A stretch of 64,000 bases of DNA from Methanogranum sp963676045. Lineage in GTDB: Archaea; Thermoplasmatota; Thermoplasmata; Methanomassiliicoccales; Methanomethylophilaceae. The stretch is taken from assembly GCA_963676045.1 (NCBI GenBank), contig OY780938.1:248001-312000 (forward strand), in the 5' to 3' direction. The notes under the pieces were generated by a model. That model saw nothing but the letters and a program-made list of their open reading frames with translations. It had not been told where the DNA came from and made no database searches. The position numbers and the translations under genes are program-made. Shown piece by piece: positions 53,778 through 62,969 of the stretch (position 1 is its first letter; each line of letters opens with the position of its first letter).

Positions 53778-54740
53778 TTATTTCTTTTTGATTTCAGTAT
53801 ACATATTGAGGTATGCTTCGTACAAACGGTCGTATCCCAATAAAATCATTTTAAAATCTATTTTATCTAGGGCTAATATTCTTTTTTGGAAGAAAAATTT
53901 CTTGGTTTCATTAGTAAATCTGGATGCATATAAGAGTAGCACAGGTATACAATTTTCATGTTCAATTTCAAATCTATTTATCATTTCTTCAATGTCTATT
54001 TTTCTAATCCAATAGTCAGGATATTTTTTAATCTCAAAATAAAACCAGATGTTATTTTTTGATATGATGTAATCAGCTCTAATTTCATCTTTTGTGAGTG
54101 ATAATGATTTTAATTTATATCCCATTTTTATCATTATAGCAGTAAGTGTGTTTGTGATATTTGGCTCACGGAAATATGATTTGACCTCATATGGGAATAG
54201 GCGATCAAAACAAGTATTGAGATTTTCTAATTTTATTTTTATGTATGCTGTAGAATTTAAAAATTTGTTATAATTGCCTGGCTTCCAGTCCATACCTATG
54301 AAAATATTATCAATTATATTGAAACGGCCATGTGCAATAGAATTCCTAAGGTGGATTAAAAATGTCATTGGTAGTGTCGTATCTTTTTTTCTTATCAGTA
54401 TTAGTTTTTGGCATTCTGTGCAAGGATTATTGCACAATTCTTCAATCGAAACATTAAACTCTTTTTCGCGTAATATGACCTCTTCATCAGATAATTTCAT
54501 GCTTTCTGTCATCATTTTAAAGACATTTTCTGAAAGGTCTTTATTTGTGAATAAATCATTTTCTTTATATTGCAGACTACTATTCGTTGAATACAATACT
54601 AAATATTTGAAAAACTGATTAGTTTTAGGGTCTAATCGAAGTGCGTTTCCATTATGCATTATTCCCTTTGAACTTAATTTTGGATTTGAACAGCATGAAT
54701 TTTTCAATTTTTTAATTATTGATTCATCTGTATCCTCCAT
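53778..54740 (-). CDS. HEPN-like plus PD-(D/E)XK-like nuclease protein
   Basis: The N-terminal region (to about 150) contains TFLIHLRNSIAHGRFN, the R-x4-H motif of HEPN ribonucleases. The C-terminal region contains MIKMGYKLKSLSLTKDEIRA, then DYIISKNNIWFYFEIKKYPD, which fits the D...E-x-K active site of restriction-like nucleases. Two nuclease types in one protein is a common plan in toxin and abortive-infection genes. The gene is on the strand opposite to the cassette and converges with it. No antitoxin partner is obvious. Confidence 0.65.
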   Translation of the reverse strand: MEDTDESIIKKLKNSCCSNPKLSSKGIMHNGNALRLDPKTNQFFKYLVLYSTNSSLQYKENDLFTNKDLSENVFKMMTESMKLSDEEVILREKEFNVSIEELCNNPCTECQKLILIRKKDTTLPMTFLIHLRNSIAHGRFNIIDNIFIGMDWKPGNYNKFLNSTAYIKIKLENLNTCFDRLFPYEVKSYFREPNITNTLTAIMIKMGYKLKSLSLTKDEIRADYIISKNNIWFYFEIKKYPDYWIRKIDIEEMINRFEIEHENCIPVLLLYASRFTNETKKFFFQKRILALDKIDFKMILLGYDRLYEAYLNMYTEIKKK

Positions 54741-54933
54741 ATGGCCCTATTTGAGTATTAGATAAAAAACATATTGAATGTAATTTGTGATTCTGATGTA
54801 AATTTTATTTCTTCATATGATTACATCCGTAAATTTGTATTTTTCATCTGCTTTTATCATATTGTAATTATGGTCATAAATTGATTCTTGATTTTCATGG
54901 AAGTAGTATAACTGTATCAATTAGGATAAAACT

Positions 54934-55131
54934 ATGAATGAAAAATTTGTAGCATTCATGATATTGGAAAAAGCAAAGTCGATAAGTGAAAGGATTTATG
55001 GACTGGTCGAAGAGTATGACGAGGACTTCGAGGTCTGGGAAGAGATCTTGTTGTGCCTTGTAGGGGATCACACAGTCAACGTACCGGCAGAGGAATGGGT
55101 AGGGAATCATCCAAGTTCAAAGAGGATCTAG
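54934..55131 (+). CDS. Small acidic protein, unknown, ends in TAG
   Basis: Sixty-five residues: AFMILEKAKSISERIYGLVE, EYDEDFEVWEEIL and WVGNHPSSKRI at the end. It looks helical and acidic. The stop is TAG (55129-55131); read through, it would add about 33 residues to the next stop. Upstream AATTAGGATAAAACT has weak ribosome-binding character. Its base composition (more G and C) differs from the neighbours. Confidence 0.5.
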   Translation: MNEKFVAFMILEKAKSISERIYGLVEEYDEDFEVWEEILLCLVGDHTVNVPAEEWVGNHPSSKRI

Positions 55132-55252
55132 ATCGTTACGGGGGGTCGTTTTTTAAAATCCTATGAGATTTCAAATATACGCGGAGAGATAAATTTGAAA
55201 CTTTTTATTTTTTTATTTAAATTGGATGGTTTTTAATTAAAGATCAGTAAAA

Positions 55253-56191
55253 TTATATGTATGGTGGTAAACTCAGAGGATTCTCTATTCCTTCTATGTA
55301 ACAATTTATCTGTTCTATGAAATAATCGTCATAGTTCCATTCTGCTTCTTTGATGTCTTCTTTAAAAACATCTGTGCATAAGGAGTTGAAAAATAATTCC
55401 AGTCTGGACAGTAATTCGAATATCAATTCTTCACTCAATCTTACATAATTAAGGGAGTATCCTCCTTTGAATTCATCATTAATGAGGATCTCGGGATATG
55501 TTGTTTTCAAATTTTTATACGAAGACTTAGAGTTATGTTTTAGAAAATTCCAAAGAGCATAGAATTTATCATATTCTTGGTAATTTTCTACAGTCTTGAT
55601 TTCTAAGCCATCATACTGTTCCTTCAGTTTTTTCTTAAGGATTTTTCTGTTTAAGTATACAAACTTTAATCCCACGGATTCAAAGGCCATTATCTGTGCA
55701 TGTTCGATTATACTTGCCATCAGATGTATGAATTGAGCATAGATCATTTGAATGGCCCTATCATATGATGCAGTACGTTGACGTGTTACCCGTGACCTAA
55801 CCGAGAGACACTCCTCTGGATCCATTATGCCATCAGATACATTACTGCCATATGCAAGGTCTCCTGCTTTTTCTGGAGTTGTCAATCCATCTATCGCATG
55901 GCACAGATCCTTCAACCAGATCGTCTTAATCTCATGTATTGCATCGACGAAGATGTTTATCGTGTATTCATTGCGTTTTTTCATTTTAGGAAAGAAATAG
56001 GCAGTATTTCTGGGCATAGAATTGACTTTTTCTAGTAATTCAATTGGGAACGGTTGTTCGTCTTTTAATATAGACAGTCTTTTTACATCTATTCTCAGTT
56101 TATCATTTTTAATGAATATACCATAATATTCCTTTTCAAATTCATTATATCTGGAATAATCCTTTAATTTTCTATTCCTTTCCTTTTTCAT
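55253..56191 (-). CDS. Hypothetical protein, HEPN-like segment
   Basis: About 312 residues, charged and mostly helical. FYALWNFLKHNSKSSYKNL near residue 220 is reminiscent of the conserved helix in HEPN-like and abortive-infection proteins (N-F-x-K-H-x). No membrane segments. ATG 56191 is preferred over the TTG/GTG candidates further upstream. It sits between the small acidic gene and another small Cys-containing gene in the AT-rich island. The function is unknown; defence is only suggested by context. Confidence 0.55.
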   Translation of the reverse strand: MKKERNRKLKDYSRYNEFEKEYYGIFIKNDKLRIDVKRLSILKDEQPFPIELLEKVNSMPRNTAYFFPKMKKRNEYTINIFVDAIHEIKTIWLKDLCHAIDGLTTPEKAGDLAYGSNVSDGIMDPEECLSVRSRVTRQRTASYDRAIQMIYAQFIHLMASIIEHAQIMAFESVGLKFVYLNRKILKKKLKEQYDGLEIKTVENYQEYDKFYALWNFLKHNSKSSYKNLKTTYPEILINDEFKGGYSLNYVRLSEELIFELLSRLELFFNSLCTDVFKEDIKEAEWNYDDYFIEQINCYIEGIENPLSLPPYI

Positions 56192-56348
56192 GGATCCTCT
56201 GCCCTTCACCACTCTATCCTTGTCATTATGTGATCAATATTGATTATAGGCGATATTATCGATACTTCTATAATACTGGGCAACAAATGTTATGATGTGC
56301 GTCTTAAAATGTTTTCTTATCGGAAATTCATATTTTTAATTTAAGTGA

Positions 56349-56561
56349 TTATTCTTTCTTCATGCAAGGGCATCTGCAATTCTGTATCTCTATCCCCAGC
56401 TGCTCCGATATCATCTTGTAGTTATGGTCATGGATCGTATCCCTGAGGTCTCTTATAGCCTGGACCACCGGGCAGTCGTGACATACATCGTCGGAGATGC
56501 TGTCGGTTATCGCGGTGTACAGAGAGTCGATGATCTTCTCGGTCCTTATGTCGTCATTCAT
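56349..56561 (-). CDS. Small Cys-rich protein, unknown
   Basis: Seventy residues, with VCHDCPVVQAIRDLRD and a C-terminal NCRCPCMKKE, a spread of six cysteines that could bind a metal. Base composition is closer to the chromosome than the genes around it. No family recognised. Confidence 0.55.
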   Translation of the reverse strand: MNDDIRTEKIIDSLYTAITDSISDDVCHDCPVVQAIRDLRDTIHDHNYKMISEQLGIEIQNCRCPCMKKE

Positions 56562-56627
56562 GGATTCGTTGATAGACGAATTTTGAATATTAAGCTAACA
56601 GGGGGATGTCCGAAAGTGGAATTCGGA

Positions 56628-56658
56628 CGTTAGTTTTATGTTCTGGAATGTCGTGCTT
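56628..56658 (+). repeat. 31-base direct repeat, left copy
   Basis: Matches 58153-58183 at 29 of 31 positions. A small inverted repeat (GTCCGAA 56608-56614 with TTCGGAC 56622-56628) ends at its left edge. Together the copies bracket the two genes at 56765 and 57201. Confidence 0.75.
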
Positions 56659-56764
56659 TATATTAGAAACCTGTAAAAATAGTGATATTTATTTATGTTC
56701 GGCGAGTGTGATAAAATTTATGTTTAAAAATATGACTATGATTTTATAAACAATATTTTTGAAA

Positions 56765-57196
56765 TTACTCTGATTTATTCATTTCGTCAATTACAAGAAT
56801 TGTAATTATGTTTGCAAAGCCAACTAATAAGGTTATTTCGTTGGATCCGATGTTCATTTCATCTATAACATATTTTGTTACACAATCCGTAATTGCTATG
56901 ACAGTAATACACCGGCCTTTTTCCTTTAATATTTGATCAGTAAGTTTTAAAACTACAGGTTTAATTTTTTTTATGAATCTTTCTACTAGATCTTTTGATT
57001 CATCAAGTCTAAATGAAATTTCAGGATTAGATATTATAATATCTTTGCATAATTCGGAGTTTTCTTCTACCGATTCAATTATAGCGTTAAAAATAAGTGT
57101 GTTTTTATATTCTACCTTTTTGTCTATGCAAATTTCATAATATATATTTTTTATTTCAAAAGCTGATTCCGAGTAGTCCAAATTACAATATATCAA
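56765..57196 (-). CDS. Hypothetical protein, second gene of a repeat-flanked pair
   Basis: The 143-residue protein has charged helices in the first half and a hydrophobic C-terminal part (EITLLVGFANIITILVIDEM) that may cross or touch the membrane. It starts four bases after the stop of the gene at 57201, so both are translated from one message. No family recognised. The gene is strongly AT-rich. Confidence 0.55.
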   Translation of the reverse strand: MIYCNLDYSESAFEIKNIYYEICIDKKVEYKNTLIFNAIIESVEENSELCKDIIISNPEISFRLDESKDLVERFIKKIKPVVLKLTDQILKEKGRCITVIAITDCVTKYVIDEMNIGSNEITLLVGFANIITILVIDEMNKSE

Positions 57197-57200
57197 ATAA

Positions 57201-58055
57201 TCACTCCAATTTATTCAAAATCATATTTGTTTCTATCCATTTACACGAATCGCTTAAATGGAATAAATCATAAAAATCACAAGGATTGTCTGTTCTTGAT
57301 ATTATCGTATATGTTAATTTTAGCATTTCTCCTTCGTAGAACGCTTTTAAAAGTAAGTCCTTATCATTTTTAAAGAGTTTTTGTATAATGCGCCTTTCAA
57401 AATAGTATACAGAAGATTTTACGTCATCATCCTCTCTGTTCAACATAGTATTTACGAAGATTATACCAAGGTGTTCTGCCATTCCCTCATCCAATGAGTA
57501 TCCTATATCGGAAAAGATTAAATCTTTTTTCTTCTCAAAATTGATTTCTTCAAACTTTTTTCCAGATCTATAAAGTGACTTAACTCTCAAACCAGATAGA
57601 AAAGTATCTGCATTTTCATAAATAAACAATATGGCGGTTGTTTCAATTATTTTGTTTGCACGTTGCAAAATAAGATGTTTAATAAATTCAAGATAAGTAT
57701 ATTCGGAAATAATTGAAGTAAATCTTTGAAATTTTTTGCGTTCCTCTTTGTTTTTATAATTAATCAATTTAAACACAGTTGATAATTCCGTGTCGTAGTT
57801 ATCAGGTTTTAAAAATAATTTTTGAAGATTCTTAATATCTGAAAAGCACTCATCCAACTGATTCCAGTCTTTTAGATTTTTTTGTGATATATTAAGAGGC
57901 TCAAATAATAAACGCATTATCTTATTCGAATTTTCTTTGTTGTTACTTTCATATTTAGACTTACAATACTTACATCCTAATAATGCGTATTGCAAAGTCA
58001 AATTATTTGTTTCGACAGCATCCATAAAAATTTTTTTAATACAACTTTCTTTCAT
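57201..58055 (-). CDS. Hypothetical protein, first gene of a repeat-flanked pair
   Basis: The 284-residue helical protein has a Cys triad near the start (LLGCKYCKSKYES) and no membrane segment or catalytic motif I can name. Late in the sequence is GMAEHLGIIFVNTML. Together with the small hydrophobic protein downstream and the direct repeats around both, it could be a toxin-antitoxin-like or anti-phage pair, but nothing in the sequence proves that. Confidence 0.55.
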   Translation of the reverse strand: MKESCIKKIFMDAVETNNLTLQYALLGCKYCKSKYESNNKENSNKIMRLLFEPLNISQKNLKDWNQLDECFSDIKNLQKLFLKPDNYDTELSTVFKLINYKNKEERKKFQRFTSIISEYTYLEFIKHLILQRANKIIETTAILFIYENADTFLSGLRVKSLYRSGKKFEEINFEKKKDLIFSDIGYSLDEGMAEHLGIIFVNTMLNREDDDVKSSVYYFERRIIQKLFKNDKDLLLKAFYEGEMLKLTYTIISRTDNPCDFYDLFHLSDSCKWIETNMILNKLE

Positions 58056-58152
58056 TTAATTAAAAATTAAACCGGTGTACAATTATTTAAAATCATATAG
58101 GAAAAGTATAAAATTGAGCTAATTTGGATTGTGTATGAATGTGAAATTTAGG

Positions 58153-58183
58153 CGTTAGTTTTATGTTGTGGAATGCCGTGCTT
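58153..58183 (+). repeat. 31-base direct repeat, right copy
   Basis: The right partner of 56628-56658, with the shared core CGTTAGTTTTATGTT, then TGGAATG and CGTGCTT. It lies about 95 bases upstream of the GNAT gene. Confidence 0.75.
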
Positions 58184-58279
58184 CATTTTTGTGATTTGAG
58201 TAGAGTTATGAATTTTATTTTCAATTCATATTGAGAGTATGTGTCATAGTCCAGATAAAACAGAGAATGTGATGTGCCG

Positions 58280-59386
58280 ATGGATCAGGAATTATACAAA
58301 CAGATTTTGTTCAAAGATTGCAATCTGAATGATCCATTTTTTAACTCCTTGAAAGAAGATTATCGTGAATTTGAAACTTGGTTCAATAATAAATCATCTT
58401 CAGGAGAAAAAACCTATGTTTCAAAAGATATCTCTGGAAATATAAGGGCATTTCTGTACATAAAGGAAAACGATAATGAATCGATCGGCTCACTACCTGC
58501 AGTAAACCGTATGAAGATAGGCACTCTTAAGGTCGATTCTGAGCATGAAGGTCAACGTCTAGGCGAAGGGGCCATAGGCATAGCATTATGGAAATGGCAG
58601 TTGTCACCACATGATCAGATCTATGTTACAGTGTTTCCGAAACATGAAGATATCATTGGCATCTTGATAAAATACGGATTCAAACATGAAACAGATAATA
58701 GTAGGGGTGAATGTGTATTTGTTAAAGATAAGACCGATCTTCATTATGACGATCATGGATTCAGTTCATTTCCTTACATCAGACCGAATTTCAGAGGTGG
58801 AAAGTATGTACCTATTGAGGCGGCGTATCATGATCAGATGTTTCCATATTCCACTGTAATGCATACAAATCAAGACTCGAACTATACGCCTGTATCAAAT
58901 GGTATTGTTAAGAATTACATTGCGACCCCAGGCGGAACAATAGTCTATAGGCCAGGGGATGTTGCTTTGATCTATAGGAAATCTCTAGATCATCCGGGTA
59001 TTAAATCGGTGATTACTTCTTTCTGTACGATATCTTCTGTAACATGGGTAAAAAAGGATAATGAGATCAAAATGAGTTATGAGGATTTCGTTAAAAAGAT
59101 CGGTAATAAGACCGTGTACACTGATAAAGAATTAAAGGACAAATATAGTAAAAAGAACGTTTTCATCATAGAACTCATATATAACGGGTACTTAGGTGCA
59201 GGAAATAACGTTAATTATACTTGGTTAAAATCCAGAGATCTGTTTGAAGATCATCCATATAAGATAAATCTTACTCATGATCAGGTATTAATGATTTTAA
59301 ATGAGGGTGGGAAAAATGAGAACGATATTATTATCAATAAATCCGGAACATGTAACGAAGATATTCAACAATACAAAGAAGTATGA
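58280..59386 (+). CDS. GNAT acetyltransferase-like protein with C-terminal extension
   Basis: The N-terminal part (about 1-155) is a GNAT domain: KIGTLKVDSEHEGQRLGEGA is the acetyl-CoA loop region (Q-R-L-G-E-G), followed by VTVFPKHEDIIGILIKYGF. The rest (about 160-368) is an unassigned beta-rich region with PGDVALIYRKS, which may be a PUA-like RNA-binding domain. The gene overlaps the ASCH gene by 71 bases in another frame, a strong sign that they work together. ATG 58280 is used; GTG 58274 is possible. Confidence 0.7.
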   Translation: MDQELYKQILFKDCNLNDPFFNSLKEDYREFETWFNNKSSSGEKTYVSKDISGNIRAFLYIKENDNESIGSLPAVNRMKIGTLKVDSEHEGQRLGEGAIGIALWKWQLSPHDQIYVTVFPKHEDIIGILIKYGFKHETDNSRGECVFVKDKTDLHYDDHGFSSFPYIRPNFRGGKYVPIEAAYHDQMFPYSTVMHTNQDSNYTPVSNGIVKNYIATPGGTIVYRPGDVALIYRKSLDHPGIKSVITSFCTISSVTWVKKDNEIKMSYEDFVKKIGNKTVYTDKELKDKYSKKNVFIIELIYNGYLGAGNNVNYTWLKSRDLFEDHPYKINLTHDQVLMILNEGGKNENDIIINKSGTCNEDIQQYKEV

Positions 59387-59690
59387 GTTCCGTAAGATCA
59401 AATGTAAATCGGATGTATCCACGATTCTGATCTACTGTACATGCCCCGTGAAAAAGGTCGTCGGCGAAGCTCATGTAAAAGAAGTGATCGTTGATTCTCC
59501 CGAGGCTCTCTGGGAGAAGACAAACAAGGATGCTGGAATAAATAAGAAGTTCTATGATTCGTATTTTAACGGACGTAACAGAGCAGTGGCCTTTGAACTC
59601 GTTGATGTCAAGGAGTATGATGATGCGAAGGACCTTTCTGATTACGGAGTGAAGAGTGCGCCGCAATCTTTTGTGTATGTGGATGATTAA
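59316..59690 (+). CDS. ASCH-domain protein
   Basis: This 124-residue protein begins TILLSINPEHVTKIFNNTKK then YEFRK, the typical ASCH/PUA-like start whose Y-E-x-R-K binds RNA or modified nucleotides. VVGEAHVKEVIVDSPEALWE and RAVAFELVDV continue the fold. Such proteins are found beside GNAT genes in prophages and islands. It overlaps the GNAT gene by 71 bases and converges with the DUF3850 gene with a 4-base overlap of stops. Confidence 0.8.
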   Translation: MRTILLSINPEHVTKIFNNTKKYEFRKIKCKSDVSTILIYCTCPVKKVVGEAHVKEVIVDSPEALWEKTNKDAGINKKFYDSYFNGRNRAVAFELVDVKEYDDAKDLSDYGVKSAPQSFVYVDD

Positions 59691-59926
59691 TCACAAATAG
59701 AAATGCTCATTATGACATAATCGGGGTCCAATCCACTGAATTTTTCAAGTATGTAGTCGACGTTACAGCGGGCATTTCTTCCAGAATAATTCTTTCCGTC
59801 CCATTCACGTAGTACTAGTATATCTCCGACACAGAATCCACGATCGTTCTTCCTTAATTCGAATTTTTTACGACCAGATATCAAAGCATCAAAATATTCT
59901 GGAAGGATCTTCAATTCATGTTCCAT
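59687..59926 (-). CDS. DUF3850 (ASCH-like) small protein
   Basis: MEHELKILPEYFDALISGRK followed by FELRKNDRGFCVGDILVLRE is the family signature of DUF3850, a small ASCH-related, probably RNA-binding domain common in phages. At 79 residues it is full length. The bases before the ATG show no ribosome-binding site. Its role next to another ASCH gene is unknown. Confidence 0.85.
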   Translation of the reverse strand: MEHELKILPEYFDALISGRKKFELRKNDRGFCVGDILVLREWDGKNYSGRNARCNVDYILEKFSGLDPDYVIMSISICD

Positions 59927-60007
59927 ACTATCTGTTTCATCCCATGTACTATTGATTTATAGAGTTTTACTAAAATCCTTATCGAACCATTATAGATCTA
60001 ATTGAAC

Positions 60008-60925
60008 CTACACGAGGAGTCTTTTTTCTAATTCTTCCTTTGTACCAAGATGTATGACACGGTGGCATGTAGGACATACGCAGATCATCTTCCTCGGATC
60101 ATCTATCTTTGTCTTTGAAAGTTCTTCGATATGATGTGCTTCGGCGTATCTGATGCCGTCTGGTTTCATGAATCCGAGCTCGCCGCATATTTGGCATCTG
60201 TATCCGTCTCTTTCTTTTACCAATCTTACGAATGTAGGATTGCGTGAAAGTACTGAAGCGTATTTAGCACGTCCCTTTACCGGTGTGGTCGCGATCTCAT
60301 CGGAGAGGTCATCCAATATAATCTGTGCTTCTTCTGGAGTCTTGGGATGTCCATTACTAAATGCTCTTTTCAATATTTTCTCTTTTTCTTCAGAGCTGAT
60401 CTTTATATCATCTGTTTCTAAAGAGATTCCAGGGAGCATATCTAGTGTAATTCTGAGTTCTTCGACCTTTTCTTTATCATTTTTCAACATATTGGTGCCC
60501 TGAACATCATAATTTTCATTGTATCCGAGATCTTCAGGTTTACACGTTATGTCTATTTCTTCTCCATCTTTTATGAAGTATAATAATTCCCATGGGAGTC
60601 CTTGAGGATTTGATCCCCATAATTCTTCGGCCAAAGAAGTGTTTTGTTCCTTGTCGATTATCACGCCCTTGAAGAATAGTTTATTTTTTCCATAGAATAG
60701 GATGATATCGTTCGGTTGTATCTTCTTCCAGGTTCCAAAGTTCTTTTTGCTGCTATTTACCATGCCCCAGATTCTGACCATGGGGCCATTCTCATTCAGT
60801 GTCGCTATCAATTCAGAAGTTATTTTGTTTTCCAATTCATAGATCGGTATGCCCTCAACCACAGTGGACCTATAACGATCCATTGGAGCATTACCAGAAC
60901 AAGATTGCAGGATGATGTTTGTCAT
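60008..60925 (-). CDS. HNH endonuclease with N-terminal EVE/PUA-like domain, TAG stop
   Basis: The C-terminal HNH domain shows CQICGELGF, YAEAHHIEELS and CVCPTCHRVIH, with two CxxC pairs for a structural zinc and the catalytic His. The N-terminal part (about 20-110) has WKKIQPNDIILFYGKNKLFF and resembles a PUA/EVE domain that reads modified bases. Such fusions often cut modified foreign DNA (type IV-like). The stop is TAG at 60008-60010; read-through would add five residues. AT-rich neighbour, G and C content slightly higher here. Confidence 0.8.
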   Translation of the reverse strand: MTNIILQSCSGNAPMDRYRSTVVEGIPIYELENKITSELIATLNENGPMVRIWGMVNSSKKNFGTWKKIQPNDIILFYGKNKLFFKGVIIDKEQNTSLAEELWGSNPQGLPWELLYFIKDGEEIDITCKPEDLGYNENYDVQGTNMLKNDKEKVEELRITLDMLPGISLETDDIKISSEEKEKILKRAFSNGHPKTPEEAQIILDDLSDEIATTPVKGRAKYASVLSRNPTFVRLVKERDGYRCQICGELGFMKPDGIRYAEAHHIEELSKTKIDDPRKMICVCPTCHRVIHLGTKEELEKRLLV

Positions 60926-60972
60926 TAGTAATTATGATGATGTGTAATTCTATATTATTTATTGAAGACTAT

Positions 60973-61959
60973 TCATAAAATAGTTATTTCTATTCTCTTT
61001 TTTAGGAGTTCATTTAGTTCTTCAAGATCGCTCCATAGTACTATTGATTGTTGTGCTATATCGAAATGAGGTCTATTTTCACCATTGAATATGTCTTTAT
61101 TGCAAGTAATTATGACTTCGATATTTGCCCCTCTTGCTATTCCTGCTTCATAGTAGGCGCCATAATTCGGATATGTCACATCCATAACGAGAAATCTGCT
61201 TTTACGAATCTGGTGAAATATCTCTGGAACTATCTGATTATTATGTTCAAGATGGTCTATACGAACTGGTACGAATTCACAATTTTTAATACAATTTTCA
61301 ATAACTTTGGATATTTCTTGAGTTTCTTCTCCAAATTTCAATGCAATGAACCCTTGGTTCCTGTTAGAACGATCTTCAAGGAGTTCTTTAATTTTAAGCC
61401 ATCCGTTTTTTGATATACAATACTTGTATGAATCGGTCTGATCAATTAATTTTATGTAATCAAAATCAACGAGTTGAGATTTTTTGAGTTTAAGATCACA
61501 ATCTTTTCCATTACACATAAGTGCACGAGTTATTATTGTATTTGACCTCAAATAAAATACATCTTTTTTATACAAGTAGTACAAATTCAAAAGAATTTGG
61601 TCCATTTCATCAATGAACAATATCGGATGAGTTCTTTGAAGTTTATTGATGTAGATTATTTCAATGTCTAGCCCATCAGGCAAAATTGGATTTTCAGAAT
61701 TTGTATAATATAGAGGTTTAGAAACAATCTCTTTTCTTCTGATTATATCTGAAAAAATTAGATTTCGAATGTGTCTAAGTTCTTTATCTTTATCCCTGTA
61801 CAGTTCTTTATCGATTATTAGTTTTTTTATAAAAGGGCAATCAAAAATTAACAGATTATACTTTGTATATGTGTGTGAGCTGCATGCCTTATCACATAAT
61901 TCACAATTATGCTCTCTAAGAAAAGCTATCATTCCAAACTTTGTATTAAATTCATCCAT
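60973..61959 (-). CDS. Nucleoside deoxyribosyltransferase-like predicted effector
   Basis: The C-terminal 130 residues match a TIR-related, deoxyribosyltransferase-like domain: QGFIALKFGEETQEISKVIE, then VRIDHLEHNNQIVPEIFHQI and FLVMDVTYPNYGAYYEAGIA with the expected acidic Glu. Before it is a wHTH-like YKYCISKNGWLKIKELLE, and the N-terminus has CELCDKACS Cys pairs. Domains of this group cleave nucleotides or NAD in anti-phage defence. The family is widespread but I know of no assigned function for this arrangement. Confidence 0.65.
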   Translation of the reverse strand: MDEFNTKFGMIAFLREHNCELCDKACSSHTYTKYNLLIFDCPFIKKLIIDKELYRDKDKELRHIRNLIFSDIIRRKEIVSKPLYYTNSENPILPDGLDIEIIYINKLQRTHPILFIDEMDQILLNLYYLYKKDVFYLRSNTIITRALMCNGKDCDLKLKKSQLVDFDYIKLIDQTDSYKYCISKNGWLKIKELLEDRSNRNQGFIALKFGEETQEISKVIENCIKNCEFVPVRIDHLEHNNQIVPEIFHQIRKSRFLVMDVTYPNYGAYYEAGIARGANIEVIITCNKDIFNGENRPHFDIAQQSIVLWSDLEELNELLKKRIEITIL

Positions 61960-62021
61960 GTACTCACCTGATTTCGAAAAAGTTAGTTTTTGATTTGTAA
62001 TTTAGCCTTAGTAATGGAAAT

Positions 62022-62969
62022 TCAATGAATACTATTTCTACTTCCAAGGAACTTGTCTCCGTTCAAGTGTATCATGTGGTCAGGAATTTCTGATATCCAG
62101 ACATCTGTTTCCCACGCCAGTGAATCTACGAATTTCTTATAGGTTTTTTTATCTGGAAAAGCTGTGACAAATATCATGTCCAATTTACAATCGGCAGACA
62201 TATTTCTTATCTCTTCTACACGCTTTAAAGACATAGGGCCCACACTGGTCACAGCTTCAATGAATATTATCCAGTGTTTATCAGGGCTATACAATATCAA
62301 ATCTGGTAATTTATCATGATCTGTCAGGATAATTCCTAATTCTCTGAGTTTATCAGCTTTCTTTACAAGATCTTTCTTTTCAGTATCTCCAACGTAAAGC
62401 ATTTCTGATTTAGGTACAAATGTGGGTATGAATTTCTCGATTATTTCGCGTTGAAGCTCGTTATGTGCTCCAGAACTGAACGAGTATTCCAGTCCATTAA
62501 TCTCGGTTGATATCCGATCAGTATCGCGTCTTTGTCTATATTTTTCGCGAAGTGTTCCATTTTTTAATATGAAATTATCGACTGAGGTCTGCCATTCTTT
62601 GTTGTGAGTTGAATCATATTTTTTAATGAGGTTTAGCATTTCGGCTGTCAAACAGTATCTATATTTGGGACTATTCGTTGGAACATTGCCTGTTTGGTTT
62701 CTTTCGGCAATGGCACTTTCTACAAATTGATGGAGTGTATCTTTCCTAAGTGTTTCCCTTGTATTTTCTTTGTAATCTTTTTTATAAGATTCATTTATGA
62801 ATTCTATTATGTCATGGATTCTTAGATCTTCATCTGATGCTGTCGTCCATAGACTTTCTTCTTTAATCCCTGCTAGAGCTAATAAAACGAGTGCACTTCT
62901 ATCATTGGATTGTTTGTCTGGCATTCCAACACATTTTAGAATGTCTTTGGCTTCTTCTAATTTTCCCAT
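62022..62969 (-). CDS. PstI/BsuBI-type restriction endonuclease
   Basis: A type II enzyme of the BsuBI/PstI family, which cuts CTGCAG. Family features are in the C-terminal half: LEYSFSSGAHNELQREIIEK, FVPKSEMLYVGDTEKKDLVK, KLPDLILYSPDKHWIIFIEA and VTSVGPMSLKRVEEI, which include the PD...E-x active-site region. The N-terminal half is the helical DNA-binding part. At 315 residues it is near the family's length. It overlaps the methyltransferase gene by 13 bases. Confidence 0.9.
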   Translation of the reverse strand: MGKLEEAKDILKCVGMPDKQSNDRSALVLLALAGIKEESLWTTASDEDLRIHDIIEFINESYKKDYKENTRETLRKDTLHQFVESAIAERNQTGNVPTNSPKYRYCLTAEMLNLIKKYDSTHNKEWQTSVDNFILKNGTLREKYRQRRDTDRISTEINGLEYSFSSGAHNELQREIIEKFIPTFVPKSEMLYVGDTEKKDLVKKADKLRELGIILTDHDKLPDLILYSPDKHWIIFIEAVTSVGPMSLKRVEEIRNMSADCKLDMIFVTAFPDKKTYKKFVDSLAWETDVWISEIPDHMIHLNGDKFLGSRNSIH

